Positions 9,834-20,680 of a stretch of DNA of 64,000 nt are shown here, in pieces (within the stretch, counting starts at the first letter, position 1; every line of letters begins with the position of its first letter). Source of the DNA: Bacteroidota bacterium (GTDB lineage: Bacteria; Bacteroidota; Bacteroidia; Chitinophagales; Chitinophagaceae); contig JAFDXX010000017.1 of NCBI GenBank assembly GCA_018267705.1, forward strand, positions 1-64,000. Reading direction: 5' to 3'. A program made the translations under genes and the position numbers. The notes beneath the pieces are model-generated. The model worked only from the letters and a program-made list of their open reading frames with translations, was not told the origin of the DNA and did no database searches.

Positions 9834-10322
9834 TTAAAATTTGTATAAAACTTTTACACCAAATTGATTTGCACTTCCACCAACTAAAGAAGTAGAAGTG
9901 TAATGAGCCAAAGCTTCAATTTTACCAAAGTCATAACCTGCTTGCGGGCTAAAGGTGAAACCACTTACAGAACCTCCGCCACCTGTAAATGTACCATACC
10001 CAATACCCATACCACCAATAAATTGCTTAGAATAACGTGCACCAACCAATACAGGTATAAAACCCATGGATGAACCGTTTTTTGAATAATTTAAATAGCC
10101 CAGTTGAGCAAATGCTTGAAATTCTCCACCTATACCTAATGCACCTTCTAATTCAACACCATAACCCATTACGGAACTGCTACTTCCGGTAACTGAATAA
10201 GATGCTATTGAAACACCGCCTGCAATAGCAAATTTTTTATCGGAGTTGCTATTAGATTTTTGTTGTGCTTTAACTGCGAATACGCTACCTACAAACATTA
10301 CAAGAGTAAAAATTTTTTTCAT
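9834..10322 (-). CDS. Small outer-membrane beta-barrel-like protein
   Basis: A 162-residue exported protein. The signal peptide is clear (MKKIFTLVMFVGSVFAVKAQ, cleavage after KAQ near residue 20). The mature part is rich in Gly, Ser and aromatic residues with alternating strand patterns, and ends FGVKVLYKF. A terminal Phe is the usual signature of an outer-membrane barrel. It fits the general porin-family/OMP_b-brl group of eight-stranded barrels, but no substrate or partner is apparent. It is a single-gene unit with its own terminator, downstream of gyrB. Confidence 0.72.
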   Translation of the reverse strand: MKKIFTLVMFVGSVFAVKAQQKSNSNSDKKFAIAGGVSIASYSVTGSSSSVMGYGVELEGALGIGGEFQAFAQLGYLNYSKNGSSMGFIPVLVGARYSKQFIGGMGIGYGTFTGGGGSVSGFTFSPQAGYDFGKIEALAHYTSTSLVGGSANQFGVKVLYKF

Positions 10323-10424
10323 AAATGTTTTTTATTGGGTTAAATAATAACCGAATGTAATAAGAAAATTATAGATAGCATATACTCTATTAGTAGTATT
10401 TTAGACTTATAAGCTATCACTTTA

Positions 10425-12416
<1,992 letters not shown>

Positions 12417-12426
12417 TTAAGGTTGG

Positions 12427-12434
12427 CGAATATA
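12427..12434 (-). promoter_or_regulatory. Putative gyrB -7 box
   Basis: On the minus strand this reads TATATTCG, one mismatch from the Bacteroidota -7 consensus TAnnTTTG. It lies 43 nt before the gyrB ATG. No convincing -33 TTG is at the usual spacing. Confidence 0.3.
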
Positions 12435-12582
12435 GGTTAAAACCCTTGCAATTGTAGTATATGGCAAACCTATTTTTCCACTATTTTATAAATGGAAATT
12501 GAAAGGTTGAATTCTATTCATTTTATTGAAAATTTTCACATTTTATACATACTATCGGCTTTTAAAAAACGTTTACACCAAG

Positions 12583-12590
12583 TACATTTG
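12583..12590 (+). promoter_or_regulatory. Putative ftsX -7 box
   Basis: TACATTTG matches TAnnTTTG exactly and ends 16 nt before the ftsX ATG. A -33 element is not evident. Confidence 0.45.
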
Positions 12591-12606
12591 TAAATAACAA
12601 AAAACT

Positions 12607-13479
12607 ATGGCAGCAGGCAAATCATCTTTAAAAAGAAGTAAACCCAATTATATTTATAGCATTATAGGAGTGGCTTTGGTATTGTTAATTATGGGTATTA
12701 TGGGGTGGGTATTTTTGAATTTTGAAAAAGCAGGAAAAGCATTTAAAGAAGATATTCAAATGCAGGCTTTTTTAAGAACTGCCAATAAAGATTCTATTAG
12801 TTTAATACAGCAATACATTACTGCACAACCTTATGCCAAAAATGTGCAGTACATTAATAAAGAAACGGCTAAAGAAATATGGAACAAAGAAAATAAAGAT
12901 GATTGGGCAAAAATTTTAGATGCGAACCCTTTACCCGAAAGTATTGATTTTTATGCCAAATCTCAATATGTAAATAAAGACAGTCTCCAAAAAATTAACG
13001 ACCAAATAATGCAGAGTTATGGTAATCAAATTACCGAACTAAAATATCCAAAAGATCTTGTAAATAATTTGAACGAAAAAGCATCAAAATTTGGATTAGG
13101 CTTTTTGGTTGTAGCCATTGTTTTATGCGTAATTGTAATTATTAGTATTGATAATACTATTAGGTTGGCTATGTTTAGCAATAGATTTTTAATTAAAACC
13201 ATGCAAATGGTAGGAGCCACACGTGGGTTTATTACCAAACCAATGAATATTAAAGCAGTAATTAACGGATTAATAAGTGCCGGTATTGCTATTGCCATTT
13301 TATTTTTAATGATTCAATGGTTAGAAGCACAAGTACCTCAGTTAAAACTAATAAGAGATTTAAACTTAACTTTATTATTGTTTGGCGGAATGATTGTAAT
13401 TGGTGTAGGTATTTCCGTATTCAGCACCCATAGAAGTGTAAGAAAATATTTGAAAATGAAGTTAGATGATTTGTATTAG
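12607..13479 (+). CDS. ftsX: Cell-division ABC transporter permease FtsX
   Basis: A 290-residue inner-membrane protein with four membrane segments at about 18-40, 160-185, 212-235 and 253-275, the FtsX topology. The first extracytoplasmic domain (about 45-155) includes the family's conserved NLPLPESIDF-type segment, here NPLPESIDFYAKSQYV. With the ATPase FtsE it regulates peptidoglycan hydrolases at the septum. ftsE is not adjacent, as is usual in Bacteroidota. The next gene encodes a DUF3098 protein, a conserved neighbour. Confidence 0.92.
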   Translation: MAAGKSSLKRSKPNYIYSIIGVALVLLIMGIMGWVFLNFEKAGKAFKEDIQMQAFLRTANKDSISLIQQYITAQPYAKNVQYINKETAKEIWNKENKDDWAKILDANPLPESIDFYAKSQYVNKDSLQKINDQIMQSYGNQITELKYPKDLVNNLNEKASKFGLGFLVVAIVLCVIVIISIDNTIRLAMFSNRFLIKTMQMVGATRGFITKPMNIKAVINGLISAGIAIAILFLMIQWLEAQVPQLKLIRDLNLTLLLFGGMIVIGVGISVFSTHRSVRKYLKMKLDDLY

Positions 13480-13586
13480 CCTCATACTTCCACCAAAATA
13501 TAAAACTAATTTTAAGATTTTTTTCGGTAGGATGTAGTTAATAGACTGTTTACTTTACCTATATTGCGGCTCTCAAAATTTTAAAC

Positions 13587-13835
13587 ATGAAATCGGCAGA
13601 TAAAAAACAACATAGCATACCTACATTATTCTCTAAAGAAAATTATTTATGGATGGGTATTGGTGCTGCAATTATTGCATTAGGAATGTTTTTAATGAGT
13701 GGCGGAAAAAATATAGACCCCAATGTGTTTGATGATAATGTAGTGTACAGCAAAACAAGAATTACTGTTGCACCAATATTAATTATACTGGGTTTATTAA
13801 TTGAGATATATGCAATTTTTAAGAAAAAGAAATAA
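13587..13835 (+). CDS. DUF3098 membrane protein
   Basis: An 82-residue protein with two membrane helices (about 20-40 and 58-77), joined by a loop with NIDPNVFDDNVVYS. The segment FSKENYLWMGIG and the KTRITVAPILII block are characteristic of DUF3098, a Bacteroidota family of unknown function. In this phylum it commonly sits after ftsX and before uppP. Here uppP is 26 kb away, so the block has been split. A role in the division or envelope machinery is inferred only from context. A strong terminator follows the stop. Confidence 0.88.
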   Translation: MKSADKKQHSIPTLFSKENYLWMGIGAAIIALGMFLMSGGKNIDPNVFDDNVVYSKTRITVAPILIILGLLIEIYAIFKKKK

Positions 13836-13866
13836 ACGCTTTTTATAAAAAATATATAATAAATGC

Positions 13867-13893
13867 AAAGCGGTGTACTTCACCGCTTTTTTA
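13867..13893 (+). terminator. Terminator after DUF3098 gene
   Basis: A 9-bp stem (AAAGCGGTG, 13867-13875; CACCGCTTT, 13881-13889) with a 5-nt loop is followed by a T run. It ends the ftsX unit. Confidence 0.85.
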
Positions 13894-13936
13894 TTTTGTA
13901 TAACTTAAGAAAACATACACACAAGTAGCTATAACC

Positions 13937-13944
13937 TATCTTTG
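13937..13944 (+). promoter_or_regulatory. Putative -7 box of the MBL/rhodanese gene
   Basis: TATCTTTG is an exact TAnnTTTG match ending 14 nt before the ATG, which predicts a leader of about ten bases. No clear -33 TTG was found. Confidence 0.45.
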
Positions 13945-13958
13945 CAAAAAATAAATTT

Positions 13959-15374
13959 ATGTTTATACAGCAACTATATACCGGATGTTTAAGTGAAGCA
14001 GCTTATTATATTGAAAGCAACGGAGAAGCAGCCATAATAGATCCTATGAGAGATATTGACGAATATCTCGAAATAGCAAATAAACGCAAAGCAACTATTA
14101 AATATATATTTGAAACACATTTTCATGCAGACTTTATCAGTGGTCATTTAGATCTTGCTGCTGCAACAGGTGCTACCATAGTTTACGGTCCGGATACTAT
14201 TACCAAACTTTCCGTACACATTGCAAAAGATGGAGAAATATTTTCTATTGGAAATATTACTATTGAAGTATTACACACTCCGGGGCATACTTTAGAAAGC
14301 AGTTGCTTTTTATTAAAAGATGAAAACAAAAATGCACATGCAATATTTACTGGCGATACTTTATTTGTAGGAGATGTGGGCCGCCCAGACCTTGCACAAA
14401 AAGGTGAAGAATTAACCATGCATGATTTAGCAGGAATGTTATACGATAGTCTTCAACAAAAAATTATGCCCTTGGCAAATCATGTCATCATGTATCCCGC
14501 ACATGGAGCAGGCAGTAGTTGCGGCAAAAATTTAGGCCCTGAAACATACAGTACTATTGGAGAACAAAAACAAACCAATTACGCTTTACAACCTCAAACA
14601 AAAGAAGAGTTTATAAAAGCAGTTACAGAAGGATTAGCAACCCCTCCGCAATATTTCCCCATCAATGCAAAAATTAATAAAGAAGGTTACGATAGTTTAG
14701 ATAAAATTTTAGAAAACGGGTTACAAAAATTTTCTGTTACTGCATTCAAAGAAAAAATGAATGATGATAACATTATTGTTTTAGATACACGCCCCGCAAC
14801 AGTTTTTACACAAGGGTTTATACCCCATTCAATATCAATTGGTTTAGAAGGAAGATTTGCAGAATGGGCAGGAAGCATCTTACCATTTAATAAAACATTA
14901 TTATTGGTTACAGAAATTGGAAAAGAAAAAGAAACCCTTATACGCCTTGCCCGTGTTGGGTTTGAAAAATTTGCAGGTTATTTAGACGGAGGTTTTAATG
15001 CATGGAAAAATGCAGAACAAACCGTTGATATGATTATTGATGTAGAAGCAGATGAATTAGCAATGGATATTCCTTTTGATGAAAGTTTAGTAGTAGTAGA
15101 TGTTAGAAAAGAAACAGAATATGCCGATGGACATTTAAAACAAGCTATTAATATTCCGTTAGGAGAGATGACCGATACAACCGTATTAGCCGATTTAGAA
15201 GATAACTACAATATTTATGTGCATTGTGCCGGCGGATACAGAAGTGTAATAGCCGCATCAATAATGAAAAAAGAAGGCATACATAATTTACGCAATATTA
15301 TTGGCGGGTGGAATAAAATAAAAGAACTGAAAGATAAATTTGAAATTGAAAAAACAATAGAAGCTTTGAATTAA
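13959..15374 (+). CDS. Metallo-beta-lactamase fold / double rhodanese fusion (persulfide dioxygenase-like)
   Basis: A 471-residue cytosolic fusion. Residues 1-235 are an MBL-fold domain with THFHADFISGH (His54, His56, Asp58), TPGHTLES, and GDTLFVGDVGRPDL, which resembles ETHE1-type persulfide dioxygenases. Position 59 is Phe where canonical enzymes have the second His of HxHxDH. Residues about 260-365 are a first rhodanese domain whose active loop (LVTEIGKEKE) lacks the cysteine. Residues about 370-470 are a second rhodanese domain with VHCAGGYRS, carrying the catalytic Cys. Likely role: oxidation of glutathione-like persulfides and sulfur transfer. Its own promoter box precedes it. Confidence 0.85.
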   Translation: MFIQQLYTGCLSEAAYYIESNGEAAIIDPMRDIDEYLEIANKRKATIKYIFETHFHADFISGHLDLAAATGATIVYGPDTITKLSVHIAKDGEIFSIGNITIEVLHTPGHTLESSCFLLKDENKNAHAIFTGDTLFVGDVGRPDLAQKGEELTMHDLAGMLYDSLQQKIMPLANHVIMYPAHGAGSSCGKNLGPETYSTIGEQKQTNYALQPQTKEEFIKAVTEGLATPPQYFPINAKINKEGYDSLDKILENGLQKFSVTAFKEKMNDDNIIVLDTRPATVFTQGFIPHSISIGLEGRFAEWAGSILPFNKTLLLVTEIGKEKETLIRLARVGFEKFAGYLDGGFNAWKNAEQTVDMIIDVEADELAMDIPFDESLVVVDVRKETEYADGHLKQAINIPLGEMTDTTVLADLEDNYNIYVHCAGGYRSVIAASIMKKEGIHNLRNIIGGWNKIKELKDKFEIEKTIEALN

Positions 15375-15406
15375 ATGAATACGCCTTATTCATGAGATAT
15401 ACTAAT

Positions 15407-15441
15407 AAATGTTGTTTCTGAAAATGAAGCAACATTTTTTA
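15407..15441 (+). terminator. Terminator after MBL/rhodanese gene
   Basis: A 12-bp stem with one wobble (AAATGTTGTTTC, 15407-15418; GAAGCAACATTT, 15426-15437), a 7-nt loop and a T run. It lies 33 nt after the stop. Confidence 0.8.
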
Positions 15442-15554
15442 TTGAAGAACCCCGATTTTTACAACCTAAAAAATAACAACGAAAACGAACAGTAATTAAT
15501 ACACTAAATCAATCATCATTTTTCACTGTTCAATTTCATTATTTATTATAAAAC

Positions 15555-18530
15555 ATGGAATACAATTTTAGCGAGATAGAAAAAAAATGGCAAAAAAACT
15601 GGAATGATACTAAAGCATATAAAGTATCAAATATTTCTTCCAAACCTAAATATTATGTGTTAGATATGTTTCCTTACCCAAGCGGAGCAGGATTGCATGT
15701 GGGGCATCCGTTGGGTTATATAGCAAGCGATATTTATGCACGTTACAAACGCCTAAAAGGCTTTAATGTATTGCATCCTATGGGTTACGATGCATTTGGT
15801 TTGCCTGCCGAACAATATGCTATTGAACATGGTATTCACCCAGCAATATCAACAGAAAATAATATTAAAAATTTTCGTTCTCAATTAGATAAAATTGGTT
15901 TTTGTTTTGATTGGGATAGAGAAGTAAAAACTTGTGATGCAAAATATTATAAATGGACACAATGGATTTTTCTTCAACTTTTTAATTCTTATTTTAATCG
16001 CGTTATACAAAAAGCAGAACCTATTGAAAAATTAATTGCAACATTTACACAAGAAGGAAATATTCATAATGAAATTCCCGATGCAAGTTTTCAACCATCT
16101 AATTCAAAATTTCAAATTTCAAATTCAAAATTTTCAGCAGAAGAATGGAATGCTTTTGATGAAAAAACACAACAAGAAATTTTAATGCAATATCGTTTGG
16201 CATTTTGCGGCTATGGTGAAGTGAATTGGTGCGAAGCATTAGGAACCGTTTTAGCAAATGATGAAGTAGTAAATGGTGTTAGCGAGCGTGGCGGGCATCC
16301 TGTAATAAAAAAGAAATTACGCCAATGGTATTTAAGAATAACAGAATACGCCGATAGATTATTGCAAGGCTTGCAAACAGTAGATTATAGCGATGCTATG
16401 AAAGAAATGCAAACCAACTGGATAGGAAAAAGTATAGGAGCAGAAATAAGTTTTCAAATTGTAAAAGGCAAAACATTAAACAATAGTAATTCTTTCACCA
16501 CTTATCATTCTCCACTCACAGTTTATACCACTCGCCCCGACACTATTTTTGGAGTTGATTTTTGTGTGTTGGCTCCTGAGTTAGATTATATTATGGATAT
16601 TGTTTCTGCCGAACAAAAACAAGCAGTAGAAGAATATATTACTTATGTAAAAAGCAGAAGTGATAGAGAACGACAAGCCGAGAAAAAAATTACCGGATGT
16701 TTTACAGGTGCTTATGCAATTAATCCTTTCAATAATAAAAATATTCCTATATATATATCTGAATATGTGTTAGCAGGTTATGGTACCGGTGCAATTATGG
16801 CCGTGCCTTGTGGTGATGAACGCGATTTTAAATTTGCCAAACATTTTAATATTCCTATAACCAATATTATTGGTGAACATTTTAATGGAGAAGAAGCCAA
16901 TCCAACAAAAGATGCCATACTTAGCAACAGCCATTTTTTAAATGGCATTGTAATGAAAGATGCTATTGAAATTGTAGTTGATAAATTGGTTGAACTAAAA
17001 ATTGGAAAAAGAAAAATAAATTATAAAATGCGTGATGCTGCTTTTAGCAGACAACGTTATTGGGGCGAACCTTTTCCTATAAAATGGAAAGATGGTGTAG
17101 CTATTCCTTTAAATGAAAAGGATTTGCCTTTGTTATTGCCCGATGTAGAAACTTATTCTCCGGGCCCCGAAGGTGAAGGCCCGTTAGCTAATATTGAAAG
17201 CTGGACTATACAACAATTAGAAACCAATACAATGCCCGGTTATGCAGGTTCTTCATGGTATTTTTTACGTTACATGGATAACGAAAATGAAACTGAATTT
17301 GCAAGTAAGCAAGCTACAGATTATTGGAATCAGGTGGATGTGTATGTGGGTGGAACAGAACATGCTGTGGGGCATTTATTATACAGCCGAATGTGGACGA
17401 AAGCTTTGTATGATTTAGGTTTCATAAGTTTTGATGAACCATTTAAAAAATTGGTGAATCAGGGAATGATACAGGGAAGTTCAAGGTTTGTGTATAGAAT
17501 AACATTGCGTGCAGATATCTCTGAATTAAATTCTAATGAACTAATTTCAAATAAGTTTAATAGTAATAAAAACATCTTCATTTCTAAATCAATTTTTGAG
17601 AAAGTAAAAGATAACCAAGAACTTGCTAATCAATTATTAAAAAGTAAATTCTCGGAATTAGGTATTGAAGGTTTTGAAAAATTGAAAAATATTGAAGCAG
17701 CATTATCAGTGCTTCACGTTGATGTAAACATGGTTGATGGTTATGAATTGAATATTGAAGAATTTAAAAAATGGAGAAACGGAGAATACGCTAATGCTGA
17801 ATTTATTTTAGAAGACGGCAAATACATGTGTGGTGCTGAAGTGGAGAAGATGAGTAAATCAAAATTCAATACCGTTAACCCAAACGATTTGGTTGAAAAA
17901 TATGGAGCCGATACTTTCCGCATGTATGAAATGTTTTTAGGTCCGGTTGAACAAAGTAAACCTTGGGATACGAAAGGTATTGAAGGGGTGCATCGTTTCC
18001 TTAAAAAATTATGGCGTTTATTTTTTGATGAAATGAAAGGAAAAGTTTGGAATGAAGAAAAAGCAACAGATACTGAATTAAAAATTTTGCATAAAGCCAT
18101 TAAAAAAATTGAAGAAGATACCGAACGTTTTTCATACAATACTGCAGTAAGTGCATTTATGGTTTGTGTAAATGAATTGGCAGATACAAAATGTAATAAA
18201 AAAGAAATTTTAGAACCATTGTTAATTTTACTTACACCTTATGCACCGCATATTACAGAAGAATTGTGGCATACATTGGATAATGTTACTTCAGTATTAG
18301 ATGCAAATTATCCAACTTTTAATCCGCAATATTTGGTAGAAAGTTCAAAAGAATATCCGGTAAGTATTAATGGTAAATTAAGAACCAATATTGTTATTGC
18401 TTTAGATGCTACACAACAACAAGTAGAACAAATTGTTTTGGCAAATGATATTGTAAAAAAATGGGTAGAAGATAAACCAATTAAAAAAATAATTTTTGTA
18501 AAGAATAAAATGATTAATGTAGTAGTATAA
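15555..18530 (+). CDS. leuS: Leucyl-tRNA synthetase
   Basis: A 991-residue class Ia synthetase that charges tRNA-Leu. The HIGH motif is HVGH (residues 48-51) and KMSKS is at 765-769. The editing domain lies between, with TTRPDTIFG and GTGAIMAVPCGDERD. Anticodon-binding and C-terminal domains follow. It is longer than the Bacteroides form I remember because of three extra segments: residues about 183-194 (SNSKFQISNSKF), about 312-323 (SNSFTTYHSPLT) and about 650-718. The first two have the DNA character of short intergenic repeats inserted in frame. Core motifs are intact, so the enzyme should be active. It is a single gene after a terminator. Confidence 0.96.
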   Translation: MEYNFSEIEKKWQKNWNDTKAYKVSNISSKPKYYVLDMFPYPSGAGLHVGHPLGYIASDIYARYKRLKGFNVLHPMGYDAFGLPAEQYAIEHGIHPAISTENNIKNFRSQLDKIGFCFDWDREVKTCDAKYYKWTQWIFLQLFNSYFNRVIQKAEPIEKLIATFTQEGNIHNEIPDASFQPSNSKFQISNSKFSAEEWNAFDEKTQQEILMQYRLAFCGYGEVNWCEALGTVLANDEVVNGVSERGGHPVIKKKLRQWYLRITEYADRLLQGLQTVDYSDAMKEMQTNWIGKSIGAEISFQIVKGKTLNNSNSFTTYHSPLTVYTTRPDTIFGVDFCVLAPELDYIMDIVSAEQKQAVEEYITYVKSRSDRERQAEKKITGCFTGAYAINPFNNKNIPIYISEYVLAGYGTGAIMAVPCGDERDFKFAKHFNIPITNIIGEHFNGEEANPTKDAILSNSHFLNGIVMKDAIEIVVDKLVELKIGKRKINYKMRDAAFSRQRYWGEPFPIKWKDGVAIPLNEKDLPLLLPDVETYSPGPEGEGPLANIESWTIQQLETNTMPGYAGSSWYFLRYMDNENETEFASKQATDYWNQVDVYVGGTEHAVGHLLYSRMWTKALYDLGFISFDEPFKKLVNQGMIQGSSRFVYRITLRADISELNSNELISNKFNSNKNIFISKSIFEKVKDNQELANQLLKSKFSELGIEGFEKLKNIEAALSVLHVDVNMVDGYELNIEEFKKWRNGEYANAEFILEDGKYMCGAEVEKMSKSKFNTVNPNDLVEKYGADTFRMYEMFLGPVEQSKPWDTKGIEGVHRFLKKLWRLFFDEMKGKVWNEEKATDTELKILHKAIKKIEEDTERFSYNTAVSAFMVCVNELADTKCNKKEILEPLLILLTPYAPHITEELWHTLDNVTSVLDANYPTFNPQYLVESSKEYPVSINGKLRTNIVIALDATQQQVEQIVLANDIVKKWVEDKPIKKIIFVKNKMINVVV
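16101..16135 (+). repeat. In-frame repeat insertion 1 in leuS
   Basis: An AT-rich tandem and partly palindromic stretch made of TTCAAAATTT / CAAATTTCAAATT units, encoding SNSKFQISNSKF. It lies in a variable surface region just before the conserved AEEWNAF block, where Bacteroides LeuRS (from memory) has a shorter linker. Confidence 0.5.
16489..16525 (+). repeat. In-frame repeat insertion 2 in leuS
   Basis: A TTCACCACTTATCATTCTCCACTCAC-type sequence with a TCACCACT/TCTCCACT motif, encoding SNSFTTYHSPLT. It lies just before the conserved VYTTRPDTIFG editing-domain strand. The leuS leader (15519-15545) has a similar CATCATTTTTCACTGTTCA composition. Confidence 0.4.
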
Positions 18531-18582
18531 TTTAATGTAATGAATAATTATTATATTTAATTTAAACCTAAATCTAACTTGC

Positions 18583-19074
18583 ATGAAATTAATATTAGTG
18601 TTTATACTATTGTGTATTATAAATGGTTCAATATCTGCACAAACAAAATGCACAGAATTAGAGAATTTAATGCACAAAATGGATTCGGTAGATAAAATTT
18701 TGCAACAACACAAAGGCAATGTTCAATTTTTAAAAGATAGTATAGTTCCTTTTTTTGAACAGCTAAGTTTATGGAATACAAAAGCAAAAGTTAGTTTGCC
18801 CAGTGCTGCTTTGCTTTTTGAGTTTAGTGAAAAAGCACAACCTAATATTGAAGCAGTGGCAGAAAGTTGTGTAGAAATATTTTCAGAGAACAATAAGTTT
18901 TATATAAAAAATTCAAAAGTTAATGGTATTAAAATAAAATCTGTTTATAGAAATAAAAAAGATGAAAGATCTCTTCTTTTTATTGCAAGAGGTACAACAT
19001 TTAATACCGAAACCAAAGCATTAGAATTGAATCAACTATATCTTACTTATAAATGGAAGTATTACGCTAATTGA
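18583..19074 (+). CDS. Secreted protein of unknown function
   Basis: I do not recognise this 163-residue protein. A signal peptide is clear (hydrophobic residues 3-17, then ISAQT). The mature protein begins with a helical, coiled-coil-prone segment (about 22-60, ELENLMHKMDSVDKILQQH). It continues with a mixed alpha/beta part holding two cysteines (one near the mature N-terminus and one in AESCVEIF) that could form a disulfide. It ends with aromatic strands (LYLTYKWKYYAN). It starts 52 nt after leuS without an obvious promoter and ends 2 nt before the convergent LolA-like gene. Confidence 0.6.
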   Translation: MKLILVFILLCIINGSISAQTKCTELENLMHKMDSVDKILQQHKGNVQFLKDSIVPFFEQLSLWNTKAKVSLPSAALLFEFSEKAQPNIEAVAESCVEIFSENNKFYIKNSKVNGIKIKSVYRNKKDERSLLFIARGTTFNTETKALELNQLYLTYKWKYYAN

Positions 19075-19076
19075 TT

Positions 19077-19778
19077 TTATTTAAAAATACTATCATCAAC
19101 GCCTTTATTAATTGTATAGGAAGTGTAGTTTAATTCTATTCTTCCTTTTTTATTTTTCATTTTAATTCTATCTTCTGGTGTTAAATCGCTATCAAATTCT
19201 AACGTTATCCCTTTAGGCATTTTATAATCTTTGGTGCTAAAAGAAAAAGTAACTTTATCGGGCAATGCATAATTAATATATTTTCCATACTGCATTTCAA
19301 TATTATAAGTTCCGTTTTCTTTTGTGGTGGTAGTAGCTTTAATAATAACCAAATTAGTTTCATCAATATATAAAGTGCTTAATACAATATCACTATTATC
19401 ATTGTTGGGTAACAGTTTTACAACTTTTGTGTTAATGCCATTTACAACAACACTACCTGCAGGGATAACTGTATAATCATTTGTTTCAATTATTGAACGC
19501 ATGTTTACGCTTATTCCGCCTTTGGGTAGTAAAGAAATTCCTCCGTCTCTTTTTAATTTAAATTTATTAGGTTTTTTAAAATATACTTTTACTTTACCTA
19601 CAGGGGCTTTAATAAAAGCAACATCTGTTTTCATTTTTCCTTCGGCAACATAATCGTTTACTTGTTCTAATTTGGTTTTAACTTTTTGCACTAAAATGGT
19701 AGCATCTTGTGCCTTTAGTTTATTTGCCGAAAAAAATGTTGCAATAATTATTATTGAAAAAACAAAATTACGTTTCAT
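19077..19778 (-). CDS. LolA-like outer-membrane lipoprotein-sorting protein
   Basis: A 233-residue exported protein with a signal peptide (about 1-23, ending KLKAQ). The mature part has the half-barrel pattern of the LolA/LolB-like superfamily: an N-terminal helix (LVQKVKTKLEQVNDYVAEGKM) followed by paired strands such as GKVKVYFKKPNKFKL and STLYIDETNLVIIKATTTT. The family carries lipids or lipoproteins across the periplasm. It is the last gene of a three-gene minus-strand unit with an ABC permease and ATPase (17- and 9-nt gaps), so it may accept a substrate handled by that exporter. That link is inference. Confidence 0.7.
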   Translation of the reverse strand: MKRNFVFSIIIIATFFSANKLKAQDATILVQKVKTKLEQVNDYVAEGKMKTDVAFIKAPVGKVKVYFKKPNKFKLKRDGGISLLPKGGISVNMRSIIETNDYTVIPAGSVVVNGINTKVVKLLPNNDNSDIVLSTLYIDETNLVIIKATTTTKENGTYNIEMQYGKYINYALPDKVTFSFSTKDYKMPKGITLEFDSDLTPEDRIKMKNKKGRIELNYTSYTINKGVDDSIFK

Positions 19779-19795
19779 TACAAGTTTCTTTTACT

Positions 19796-20671
19796 TTAAC
19801 TAAGTATATCTTTCTTTCTAAATACCCAAATAGAAGCACCTACAAATAATATTATATGTACAATTAAAACAATAGATGAACGAATTATTTTATCGGCATT
19901 TTGTATGGAGCCTCTTATTGTTTCATTTGCATCATTTACTTTAACATCAAAAAATTCTTTCCATGCAACCATATGTGTAGTAAAGAGATAGGGTTTTATT
20001 TTGTTGAATAAAGGGATACTCATAGTGCTTAGAATGGTAGTAACAATAATTATGCTCATTGTTGCAACTATTGGCCCTATTGAGTTTTCGGCGAAGTTAG
20101 ATAGAAAGAAACCTAAAGCGGCAACTGTTAGCATAGCTAAAGCAGCAAAACAAAATGCACCAATGTATCTCCAAAAAATATCTATTTTTTCTATTTGCAC
20201 TGCATAAGCATTCTTAACTAAAAACATATCATCTGTTCCAAAAATAATAATGCTTGCAAGTAATGCAAAAAATGCAATCCATACTAATAATAATATTGTG
20301 TAAATGGCAGCGGCTAAAAATTTAGCAATAATAAACTCTGTTCTGCTAATGGGTTTGGTAAGCAATAATTTTAATGTACCCATATTTGCTTCGCCGCTAA
20401 TCATATCGGCAGCAATTAATGCAATTAAAAGTGGTACATGTACTAGTAATAGTTGAAGAATAATATAGCACACAAAATAACCATTAATAATTTTTCCGTT
20501 TATTTCTAAAGTATTTTGTAAATCTGCTAAAACAAAATCTGCATACTCTTTTCCATCAACCTTTAAACCTAATTGTATAATTACAATTAGTGCTGTTATG
20601 GCTGCAAAAGCAATATAAGTACGCGGACGTTTAAATATTTTATGCAACTCTATTTGTAAAAGTGTAAACAT
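19796..20671 (-). CDS. ABC-2 type transporter permease
   Basis: A 291-residue inner-membrane protein with six hydrophobic segments: about 18-35, 68-90, 118-145, 170-190, 198-220 and 265-283. The ISGEANMGTLKLLLTKPISRTEF block after the second segment is the conserved ABC-2 coupling region. A soluble loop of about 40 residues precedes the last helix. It lies 9 nt downstream of the ATPase gene and together they form an exporter. The substrate is unknown. Confidence 0.87.
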   Translation of the reverse strand: MFTLLQIELHKIFKRPRTYIAFAAITALIVIIQLGLKVDGKEYADFVLADLQNTLEINGKIINGYFVCYIILQLLLVHVPLLIALIAADMISGEANMGTLKLLLTKPISRTEFIIAKFLAAAIYTILLLVWIAFFALLASIIIFGTDDMFLVKNAYAVQIEKIDIFWRYIGAFCFAALAMLTVAALGFFLSNFAENSIGPIVATMSIIIVTTILSTMSIPLFNKIKPYLFTTHMVAWKEFFDVKVNDANETIRGSIQNADKIIRSSIVLIVHIILFVGASIWVFRKKDILS

Positions 20672-20680
20672 GCTTTTATT

